Shown here piece by piece: positions 53,450-60,625 of a DNA stretch of 64,000 nucleotides (the stretch's first letter is position 1; every line of letters begins with the position of its first letter). Source of the DNA: Phycisphaerae bacterium. Lineage in GTDB: Bacteria > Planctomycetota > Phycisphaerae > UBA1845 > Fen-1342. The stretch covers positions 62,001-126,000 of the forward strand of contig JAJVHV010000023.1 in the NCBI GenBank assembly GCA_022072445.1. The letters are read 5' to 3'. The notes beneath the pieces are model-generated. The model ran no database searches. It was not told the origin of the DNA and saw only the letters and a list, made by a program, of their open reading frames with translations. The position numbers were made by a program, and so were the translations under genes.

Positions 53450-55321
53450 ATGTTCCCTCGCCGGCCCGACCGTACTGACGACCCTCGCCGTCACCAGCGC
53501 GCCGCGTTGTTCGCCGTCGTCGCGGCGCTGCTCTGCGCCGGCTGCTCCGATTTCAGGGAGAAATGGGACGCGTTTTTCAAGCCGCGCGTCGAAGAGGCCC
53601 CGCCCAGACCGGTTCAGACGCCAACCGCGGCGCTGGCCGGCACCATCGGCGAGCTCACGGCGCTGTCGGGCATGGGCGGCTTGCAGGTTCGCGGCATCGG
53701 GTTGGTCATCGGCCTGGGCGATCGCGGCACGACGCAGGTCAGCGGGCCAGTCCGCGAATACCTGATCGACGAGCTGACCAAACAGGTGCGCGTCCAGCTC
53801 GATCGAAAAAGCCGCGAGGCGTTCTCGCCCCAGAAAATGATCGATTCACCCGACACGGCGGTGGTCGAGGTCTTCGGCGTCATTCCGGCCGGCGCGACCA
53901 AGGGGGCGGCGTTTGACGTTTCGGTCGTTGCCTACCCGGGCACGCAGACGACCTCGCTCGAGGGCGGCGTGCTGTGGCCGTGTGAGCTTCGGATCGTCGA
54001 CGTCTCGTACAAGGGCGACAAGTTGCTGGCCGGCCGCGCCGTGGCCCGCGCCGCCGGCCCGATCTTCACCAACCCCTTCGCCGCCGGCGCCGCCCCGACG
54101 GTCACCGACCCGCGCCGCGGCACCGTGCTGGGCGGAGGCCGCACGAGTGAGCCGCGCAACATGCGGATGGTGCTGGCCAACGCATCGTACGTCACCGCGC
54201 GGCAGATCGAGCAACGGATCAACGAGCGCTTCGGCAACTCACCGAAAATCGCTGAAGCAATGAGCCAGAGCTACGTCGAAGTCCGCACTCCCGACGCCTA
54301 CGCGGACGATCCCGTGCACTTCGCCCGGCTCGCCTCGCACCTCTACCTGCGCAATGACGGCGCGCTTCTCGAGCGCCGCCTCGGCGACCTGCACGCCGTA
54401 GCCGAGCGCGACGACACCGCGTTGGAGAACGTCTCGCTCGCCTGGGAGGGCATGGGACGCCTTGCCATCCCGCGTATCCAGCCGCTCTACACCTCCGACC
54501 GCCCCGACGTCGCCTATCACGCCGCCCGCGCCGGCCTGCGCCTCGGCGACGCCGCCGCGCTCGAGGTGATGATCCGCATCGCCGGCGAACCGCGCCACGC
54601 ATTCCGTCAGAGCGCCGTTCGCGAACTGGGACACTGCCAGTTCCCGCAGGCCTGCACCGCGATCATCCCGTTGCTCGGCGAGACGAACCAGGAGCTGCGC
54701 ATCATCGCCTACGAGGCGCTGTTGCAGCAGCGCCACCCCGCCGTGGATTCGACCCGCGTGCCGCACGTGCTCGACCCGCAGCAGACCAACTTCTGGCTCG
54801 ACCAGATCGACGCCGCCGGCGATCCGTTCATCTACGTCCGCCGCAGCGGCACCCCGCGCATCGCGCTCTTCGGCAGCCGCGCCGCGTGCCGCCTGCCGCT
54901 GTTCTACGCGCATCCCGACGGCTCGGTCACGCTCAACGGGCGCGAGCCGGACGGCGACGTGACGTTGTTCTGCCGCACGCGGAAGTCGCAGCGTCTCTCC
55001 GACCCGCTCACGGCCCCGCCGCGCGTCGCCGACCTCGTCTTGGCGATGGCCGAGCCGCCCGTCAAGGACGATGCCGGCCGGACCCGCGGCCTGGGCCTGG
55101 GCTATTCGCAGGTACTGCAGGTGCTCGACGCACTCAGCCACGATGATGCCATCGCCGCCCGGCTCGTCATCGAGCAGAAGAGCATGACCGAGCTGCTCGG
55201 CCCCGACCTGTCGCCCGATCGCCCCGAGGCCGACGCGCCCGCCGAACGCACCGCCGACTCGGGAGCCAGCGGCGACGCACCGCCGCCCGAGCCGCAGACC
55301 GCGGCATCGGGGGGCCGATGA
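53450..55321 (+). CDS. FlgI-like (flagellar P-ring fold) putative lipoprotein with HEAT-like repeats
   Basis: 623 residues. Signal sequence ending CAG-C32 (lipobox-like). Residues about 60-175 match FlgI: GGLQVRGIGLVIGLGDRGTT corresponds to the GYGLVVGLxGTGD core, and VVEVFGVIPAGATKGAAFDV, SLEGGVLWPCELR to later P-ring blocks. A middle helical part with HEAT-like repeats (about 310-440: RLAIPRIQPLYTSDRPDVAY, AVRELGHCQFPQACTAIIPL) and a C-terminal beta domain are not in FlgI. The P-ring surrounds the flagellar rod; this lipidated longer form may be a divergent P-ring or a different envelope ring. ATG 53417 is an alternative start. It overlaps the next gene (ATGA). Confidence 0.72.
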   Translation: MFPRRPDRTDDPRRHQRAALFAVVAALLCAGCSDFREKWDAFFKPRVEEAPPRPVQTPTAALAGTIGELTALSGMGGLQVRGIGLVIGLGDRGTTQVSGPVREYLIDELTKQVRVQLDRKSREAFSPQKMIDSPDTAVVEVFGVIPAGATKGAAFDVSVVAYPGTQTTSLEGGVLWPCELRIVDVSYKGDKLLAGRAVARAAGPIFTNPFAAGAAPTVTDPRRGTVLGGGRTSEPRNMRMVLANASYVTARQIEQRINERFGNSPKIAEAMSQSYVEVRTPDAYADDPVHFARLASHLYLRNDGALLERRLGDLHAVAERDDTALENVSLAWEGMGRLAIPRIQPLYTSDRPDVAYHAARAGLRLGDAAALEVMIRIAGEPRHAFRQSAVRELGHCQFPQACTAIIPLLGETNQELRIIAYEALLQQRHPAVDSTRVPHVLDPQQTNFWLDQIDAAGDPFIYVRRSGTPRIALFGSRAACRLPLFYAHPDGSVTLNGREPDGDVTLFCRTRKSQRLSDPLTAPPRVADLVLAMAEPPVKDDAGRTRGLGLGYSQVLQVLDALSHDDAIAARLVIEQKSMTELLGPDLSPDRPEADAPAERTADSGASGDAPPPEPQTAASGGR

Positions 55322-56220
55322 ACCCCGCACGCGCCGCGCCGCAGCGCATCCAGAAATTCCTCTCCGACGCGGGCGTCGCCTCGCGCCGCGCCGCCGAAGA
55401 GCTCGTCCTGGCCAGACGCGTGCTGATCAACGACCAGCCCGTCACCACGTTGCCCACCTTCGTCCGCCCGGGCACCGACCGCGTCATCGTCGATGGCGTG
55501 CCGGTGCGCGCCCAGCGGCTCGAATACTTCATCGTCCACAAGCCGGCCGGCGTCGTCTGCACGCAGCGCGACCCCGCCGGCCGCACGCGGTCGGTCGATC
55601 TCCTCCCGCCCAAACTCCCGCGCCTTTTCCCGGTCGGACGGCTCGAGGCCGACACCGAGGGCCTGCTCATCCTCACCAACGACGGCGAACTCGCCAATCG
55701 CATCGCTCACCCGCGCTACGGCGTCGAGCAGGTCTACTGCGCCGAGCTGCGCGGCCGCATGAGTGACGATTTGCCGGCCCAGTTGCTGCGCGGCGTCTAC
55801 GTCGCTGAAGGCCACATGCGCCCGCGCCGCGTCGATGTGATCCAGCGCGGACCGAATCGCTCGGTCATCGAGATCGAGCTGCAGGGCGGGCGCCGCCTCG
55901 AAATCCGCCGCGCGATCGCCATGTGCGGTCACAAGGTCCGCCGGCTGACACGCGTCCGCATCGGACCCATCGAGTTGCGCGGCTTGCCGGCCGGCGCGGC
56001 CCGGCGGCTCACCCCGGCCGAGCTGCGTGCCCTGAAATCGGGCGCGCCTGCCACGCCGCCGTCACGCCGCTTCCGGCCTCAGCCCGCCCCATCCGCTGAT
56101 GCCGCGCGGCCGCCTCGCGCCCCGCGCGATTCCCGCGCACCTCGCGCGACGCGCGATTCCCACGCGCCCCGCGCACCTCGCGCCCAGCGCCGCACACGGC
56201 GAAAAACCGTCCGGCCATGA
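55318..56220 (+). CDS. RsuA/RluB-family pseudouridine synthase with changed catalytic motif
   Basis: 300 residues. An S4 RNA-binding domain (about 8-60, RIQKFLSDAGVASRRAAEEL, VLINDQPV) is followed by the RsuA/RluB/E/F catalytic domain: YFIVHKPAGVVCT, VGRLEADTEGLLILTNDG, and IRRAIAMCGHKVRRLTRVRIG. The normal catalytic aspartate in GRLD is Glu110 here (codon GAG, 55645-55647), with Asp112 two places on. The tail (about 245-300) is Arg/Ala/Pro-rich, probably an RNA-binding extension. It modifies uridine in rRNA if active. The start ATG overlaps the upstream stop (ATGA), as does its own end with the next gene. Confidence 0.88.
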   Translation: MNPARAAPQRIQKFLSDAGVASRRAAEELVLARRVLINDQPVTTLPTFVRPGTDRVIVDGVPVRAQRLEYFIVHKPAGVVCTQRDPAGRTRSVDLLPPKLPRLFPVGRLEADTEGLLILTNDGELANRIAHPRYGVEQVYCAELRGRMSDDLPAQLLRGVYVAEGHMRPRRVDVIQRGPNRSVIEIELQGGRRLEIRRAIAMCGHKVRRLTRVRIGPIELRGLPAGAARRLTPAELRALKSGAPATPPSRRFRPQPAPSADAARPPRAPRDSRAPRATRDSHAPRAPRAQRRTRRKTVRP

Positions 56221-57080
56221 CCGCCGCCGCCCCCTGCACGCCGCCGATCGATCTCGGCGGCTGCCGAATACGCGTCATCTCCGGCGGTGCGTTGCGGCTC
56301 GATGGCGGCGCGATGTTCGGCATCATCCCCCGCGCGCTCTGGTCGCGCCACACTTCCCCGGACGAACAGAACCGCATCGTGTTGGCTTGTAACTGCCTCT
56401 ACGTCGAGTGGGACGGCAGCCCGCGCCGCGCGATCGTCGAGGTCGGTCACGGACCGAAGTTCGCCGAAAAAGAATGCCAGATCTACGCCATCGACCCGCA
56501 ACGCTGGCTGCTCCCCGCCCTGATCGCCGCGGGTATCGACCCGGAGTCCATCACCGACGTCGTCCTGACCCATCTGCACTTCGACCACGCCGGCGGCCTC
56601 ACGCACCCGGCGACCGACCCGCGCCCGACCTTCCCGCGCGCCGCAGTCCACGTCCAGCGCTCCGAATTCGACGACGCCCGCGCCAACTTCGGCGTCATGA
56701 CGCAGACCTATCGCGAGGAGAACTTCGCTCCGATCGACCACGCCGATCTCTGGCGCCTGCACGCCGGCGAAGCCCAACCCCTGCCCGGCGTGACCGTCCT
56801 GCCCAGCCCCGGCCATACCCGCGGACACCAGTCCGCCCTCATCGCCGGCCGCAACGCGTCGCTCCTCTTCCTCGGCGACGTCATGCCCACGCGCGACCAC
56901 GTCGGTCCGGCCTACAACATGGGCTACGACCTCTTCCCCCTGGACAACGTGGCGACCAAGAAGCGCGTGCTCGGCCGCGCCGCGGCGGAGAACTGGCTGC
57001 TGCTGATCGATCACGAGCCGCGCACGCCGCTGGTGCGCGTCGTCGCCGATTCCGCCCGCTTCCGAATTGAGCCAGTTTGA
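56217..57080 (+). CDS. Metallo-beta-lactamase-fold hydrolase
   Basis: 287 residues. T118-H-L-H-F-D-H124 (TDVVLTHLHFDHAGGL) carries three zinc ligands of the MBL fold; later ligands are in PGHTRGHQSALI and LFLGDVMPTRDH, and a final His in LIDHEP. The first ~110 residues have an MBL-like strand pattern (LYVEWDGSPRRAIVEVGHG). The subgroup resembles quorum-lactonase-like and N-acyl-type hydrolases, but the substrate is unknown. It overlaps the pseudouridine synthase gene by four bases, ending a three-gene overlapping unit that starts with the FlgI-like gene. Confidence 0.85.
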   Translation: MTAAAPCTPPIDLGGCRIRVISGGALRLDGGAMFGIIPRALWSRHTSPDEQNRIVLACNCLYVEWDGSPRRAIVEVGHGPKFAEKECQIYAIDPQRWLLPALIAAGIDPESITDVVLTHLHFDHAGGLTHPATDPRPTFPRAAVHVQRSEFDDARANFGVMTQTYREENFAPIDHADLWRLHAGEAQPLPGVTVLPSPGHTRGHQSALIAGRNASLLFLGDVMPTRDHVGPAYNMGYDLFPLDNVATKKRVLGRAAAENWLLLIDHEPRTPLVRVVADSARFRIEPV

Positions 57081-57148
57081 ACGTAGCACACCCGCCCCCG
57101 GCCCCGGGGGTATCCAGTCGGCGCGAACGCACCAAGCGTAGCGCGGGT

Positions 57149-57542
57149 GCCCTGCCGACGGCCTTCGCGTCCATTGCGCGGGTGCGCGGGTGCCCTGCCG
57201 ACGGCGCGGGTGCCCTGCCGACGGCCTTTGCGTCGGCAGGGCTTCGACATCGCGCGGGTGCCCTGCCGACGGCCGTTGCGTCGGCAGGGCTTCGACATCG
57301 CCGGACGACCGCGTAGACTGAGGGAATGTCCATCTCCGACGCTTTGCGCGACATCGCTTGGGTGCCCTGCCGACGGCCGTTGCGTCGGCAGGGCTTCGAC
57401 ATCGCCGGACGACCGCGTAGACTGAGGGAATGTCCATCTCCGACGCTTTGCGCGACATCGCTTGGGTGCCCTGCCGACGGCCTTTGCGTCGGCAGGGCTT
57501 CGACATCGCCGGACGACCGCGTAGACTGAGGGAATGTCCATC
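57149..57542 (+). repeat. REP hairpins in 104-bp tandem units upstream of a RAYT gene
   Basis: The REP element is GCCCTGCCGAC, a 9-nt loop (GGCCGTTGC or GGCCTTTGC) and GTCGGCAGGGC. Complete hairpins lie at 57212-57242, 57260-57290, 57364-57394 and 57468-57498, and lone left arms at 57149 and 57192. From 57260 on, the period is exactly 104 bp; each unit holds one hairpin and then a copy of the RAYT start region (ATGTCCATCTCCGACGC at 57326, 57430 and 57534). The first two starts run into the next unit and stop; only 57534 opens the transposase. This fills the 453-bp gap. Confidence 0.9.
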
Positions 57543-58124
57543 TCCGACGCTTTGCGCCGCCCGGCCGACGTCGGGTTTGACGACGCGCGATTCCTCACCT
57601 TCTCGTGTTTCCGACGTCAGGCGCTTCTTTCAAAGGACCGGGCCCGCGGCTGGTTTGTCGATGCCCTGGATCGCTCGCGCCGCACACACGGATTCCACCT
57701 GTGGGCCTGGGTGATCATGCCCGAGCATGTTCACCTGCTCCTCTGGCCGGGACTGGAGCCTGCGCAGCTGGCGCACATACTCTACACACTGAAGAAATCC
57801 GTCAGCAACCGCGCGCTCGCCTTCGTGCGCTCGAAGGCGCCGGAGTTCCTGCCCGCCCTGACCAACGTGGATCGCCACGGCACCGTGACGCACCGCTTCT
57901 GGCAGCGCGGCGGCGGGTACGATCGCAGCGAGTGCTCGGCCGATGAGATCTGGGAGAAGATCGACTACATCCACGCAAACCCAGTCCGGCGCGGGCTGTG
58001 TGCTCATCCGACCGACTGGGCCTGGTCGAGTGCCCGGGCGTACGCCACTCGCTCGGGTCAGCCGCTCTCGATTGACTTTGAGTCCCTTCCCGACCCGCCG
58101 CGCGGCTACCGGCCGCCGTTCTGA
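57534..58124 (+). CDS. REP-associated tyrosine transposase (RAYT, Y1/HUH family)
   Basis: 196 residues. The HUH motif is H65-V-H67 in WVIMPEHVHLLLWP, and the likely nucleophile is Y145 in KIDYIHANPVRRGL, followed by DWAWSSARAY, all signatures of RAYT transposases that cut at REP hairpins as single strands. HRFWQRGGGYDR is also typical. Its start region is repeated in the tandem units upstream, and REP copies on its two sides are in opposite orientation, as seen at other RAYT loci. The gene is intact. RAYTs are usually domesticated single-copy genes that spread or maintain REPs in one genome. Confidence 0.93.
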   Translation: MSISDALRRPADVGFDDARFLTFSCFRRQALLSKDRARGWFVDALDRSRRTHGFHLWAWVIMPEHVHLLLWPGLEPAQLAHILYTLKKSVSNRALAFVRSKAPEFLPALTNVDRHGTVTHRFWQRGGGYDRSECSADEIWEKIDYIHANPVRRGLCAHPTDWAWSSARAYATRSGQPLSIDFESLPDPPRGYRPPF

Positions 58125-58167
58125 ATTTCGAGGGCGCCCCTGCGCGCCACGGCGCACGCACGCGACG

Positions 58168-58198
58168 GCCCTGCCGACGCAACGGCCGTCGGCAGGGC
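58168..58198 (-). repeat. Inverted REP copy downstream of RAYT
   Basis: GCCCTGCCGAC, loop GCAACGGCC, GTCGGCAGGGC: the reverse complement of the upstream units. Flanked on the left by CACGCACGCGACG, which also flanks the copy at 60341. Confidence 0.9.
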
Positions 58199-58202
58199 AC
58201 CC

Positions 58203-58298
58203 GCCCTGGAGATCAATCCCGACCAGCCGCGCTTGCGCACGCTGCTCGAAAAGTATCGCCCGAAGCACACCCGCGCCAGCGCGACTGCGACGCCGTGA
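58203..58298 (+). pseudogene. Remnant of a TPR-type gene end
   Basis: 32 codons reading ALEINPDQPRLRTLLEKYRP, then KHTRASATATP and TGA. ALEINPDQPRLR is the usual end of a tetratricopeptide repeat protein. Upstream of it lies the REP copy rather than the gene body, so it looks like the 3' end of a gene cut off by the REP/RAYT insertion. The rest of the 298-bp gap (58299-58422) shows nothing further. Confidence 0.45.
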
Positions 58299-58422
58299 TG
58301 CGGGTGAAGCGAACGAACGGTCGGCCGCGTTCGCCTTCCCTCCGAACCTGATAGGCGGGTCGGCGGCATCCGACGATCTCGCCAACAAGAGAGAGGGGGC
58401 GCCATCTGCCCCGCCGGGCGGG

Positions 58423-59847
58423 TCAGTCGCGTGTCAGCCGCGTCACGAAGCGCTCGATGTCGTGGCCGTCGATAGAGCCGTCCTGGTTGGTGTCGGCGGC
58501 CTCGATGTCGCAGGCGGGGTAGGCCTCGGCAAAGCGCTCCGGGTCGCTGATGGCCAGCACAAACGGATCGACGTCGAAGCCGTTCACGCTGCCGTCGCAG
58601 TTCACGTCGGCGATGGGGGCGACGGGCTCAAACGCGTTCAGCGTCACACCGCTGGATGCAATCAGCCGGCTCGCGGGACCCAGCGCGATCGAGTTGCGCG
58701 TCGAAATCTGAATGAACGGCGACTCCCACAGCTTTTCACCGATCCGGTTGTACCCCACGACGGAGTCGTCCGACCAGAAAAAGACGCTTTCCGCGTCGTC
58801 GATTACGAGCGAACGTGCGTATCGTCCCGCCTCGAGCACGCGGATGAGCTGGCCGGTGACGGCGTCCAGGACGTGCACGCCTCCCGGGTCGCCGCAGGGG
58901 ACGTACACCTTGCCGTTCGAGTAGCCGAACGAAGCGGCCGTGCGACTGCCGCCCGTGTCGTAGCGCCACAGCTCGTTCCCGTCGGCGTCGACTTTGGTGC
59001 ACCAGCCGTCGAAGGGGAAGCCGACCAGGTAGGCGTTGTTGTCTTCGTCGAGCGTCGGCGCGTGCTGCGGGCCGGAGTTGAGATACTTTTCCCAGAGCAA
59101 TATTCCGCTCGCCGCGTCGAGGCAGTACATCCAGGCCTGGCCGAACGAGCTGGCGTCGGCCTGGTAGTAAAGTCGGCCGTTGGTACCCAGCACGGGTCCG
59201 GCAAAAAAAGAATCCCGGTGCGGCGAGACCCAGCGCCACTTGAGCGTGCCGTCGGCGCTGTTGAGCGCCAGCAGCGAGCCGCGCTCGTCGCCGCCGGCGG
59301 TCATCTTGGTGCCCAGCGCCTGGTAGATCGTCCCATCCGGCCCCAGGATTGGCCACTCCCAAACGCCATTCTCCTTTGGGATTTGAGGCTCGAACCGCCA
59401 CGACGGCGCGCCGTCATGCCGAAAAGCGAACATCGAAACGGCCTCGACCGAAGCCGCAGGCGAATAGTAAGCCCAGCCGACGTAGACGCCATCCGGTGTC
59501 ACGATCGGGGGCGCGCCGGATCGAACGGGCCGGTTCAGCGAGTCGATCAGCGGCAAACCCGAAAGCAGTTCGCCATCCTCGGAGAGTTTCCAGAGGTAGC
59601 CGTCATAGTCCGGAAGCGCGTACTGCGCAGCGACGTAAATGCTGCCGTCGGCGCCCACGGTCGGGTAGCCAACCCGATAGAAACCCGCGTTCAGCCGCCA
59701 GCGGACGACGGCGTTGCGCGGCCCGACATGTGCTGAGGTGCAGCGGTTCTGGATGTCGGCTCCGCGCATCGGCCAGCCCTGGCCGAAAGACCGAGCAGAC
59801 AGCGCGCTCAAGAGGACGCCGGCCAGAATGCTCGCGCGCTTTGACAT
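58423..59847 (-). CDS. Secreted PQQ-like beta-propeller protein with dockerin-like C-terminus
   Basis: 474 residues. Signal peptide (about 1-22, FGQ), then a propeller of PQQ-type blades, each with (D)GxxxW and GxxY(V/Y) strands (VRWRLNAGFYRVGYPTVGAD, LNSADGTLKWRWVSPHRDS, LDAASGILLWEKYLN). A C-terminal dockerin-like pair of calcium loops follows (ADVNCDGSVNGFDVDPF, AADTNQDGSIDGHDIERF), as in the sialidase-fold protein. No quinoprotein catalytic residues stand out, so it is likely a binding or structural propeller. Confidence 0.82.
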   Translation of the reverse strand: MSKRASILAGVLLSALSARSFGQGWPMRGADIQNRCTSAHVGPRNAVVRWRLNAGFYRVGYPTVGADGSIYVAAQYALPDYDGYLWKLSEDGELLSGLPLIDSLNRPVRSGAPPIVTPDGVYVGWAYYSPAASVEAVSMFAFRHDGAPSWRFEPQIPKENGVWEWPILGPDGTIYQALGTKMTAGGDERGSLLALNSADGTLKWRWVSPHRDSFFAGPVLGTNGRLYYQADASSFGQAWMYCLDAASGILLWEKYLNSGPQHAPTLDEDNNAYLVGFPFDGWCTKVDADGNELWRYDTGGSRTAASFGYSNGKVYVPCGDPGGVHVLDAVTGQLIRVLEAGRYARSLVIDDAESVFFWSDDSVVGYNRIGEKLWESPFIQISTRNSIALGPASRLIASSGVTLNAFEPVAPIADVNCDGSVNGFDVDPFVLAISDPERFAEAYPACDIEAADTNQDGSIDGHDIERFVTRLTRD

Positions 59848-60007
59848 AGCGCTTCCTCAAGTTCTCAAGAATCTCCTTCGCATTGTACGTCTGGCACGCT
59901 GCTGGCCGCAGCACTCTCGATTGGAATAGTTTTCGGACTGTGCGCATCGCGAGCCCCGTGAAAGGCGCGCTTGCACATCGAGTGTCCTGATCTGAAAGGA
60001 GAATCCC

Positions 60008-60535
60008 ATGCTCCGAGTCGCGGTCTCGTGTTCGCTTACGGCACTTTTCGCTGCCGTCGCTTCTGGCCAGACGCAAGGTACAAAAGGTGAATGGGGCGAC
60101 GTGTTCACGCCGCCCCATCAGAGTATTCACCTCGTGCGGATGAAGGACGGCCGCGTGCTGTCGATCGAGTCAACGTATGACTACAAGGCTGACACGCCGT
60201 TCCGCGTTGCGCAGGACACCGTCGTGATCGACCCCGCACACGCGAACTACCCCGACAACGTCACAGTCTACAACGAGGACGGCTGGGAGATGAACCAGAT
60301 CGTCGCCGGCGACGGCGACGCACGCGACGGCCCTGCGACGGCCCTGCCGACGCAACGGCCGTCGGCAGGGCACCCGCGCTCGGGACGAGCGTCGGCCGGA
60401 CAAATCGCCGCCCCGACGCCCTCCCACGGAAGAGCCCCTTGCGGCGGTACAATTCACTGGGCGCGCAGCGCCGCACTGTGCGGGCGGCCCGTCCGCCCCG
60501 ATTTCTGGCCGCCGAAACCGCGAGCCTACGTCTGA
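60008..60535 (+). pseudogene. Truncated secreted protein, interrupted by a REP element
   Basis: The frame begins with a signal peptide (1-20, ASG) and ~80 residues (GEWGDVFTPPHQSIHLVRMK, DGRVLSIESTYDY) that resemble the N-terminus of galactose/glyoxal-oxidase-like propellers. At about residue 100 the sequence becomes DGDARDGPATALPTQRPSAG, the translation of the REP element at 60341-60371 and its flank, and then Arg/Pro/Ala-rich sequence to a stop. The expected propeller is missing. The gene looks broken by the REP insertion, perhaps with a deletion. Confidence 0.55.
60341..60371 (-). repeat. Inverted REP copy within the truncated gene
   Basis: Same orientation as 58168-58198, with the same left flank (GACGCACGCGACGGCCCTG) and a second partial CGACGGCCCTG before the hairpin. 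Confidence 0.9.
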
Positions 60536-60625
60536 AAGAGTGCGTGCCGCGCCCGGGAAAGTGCGCGCTGCGCCTCGAAGAACGCGGGCCGAGGCTGCAA
60601 ACGCAGCATGACGAGGAGCCGGGCC

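Noticed and set aside
57326-57529. Short ORFs starting at the decoy RAYT starts
   Set aside because: They run through REP hairpins and stop before the transposase; identical starts are explained by tandem duplication.
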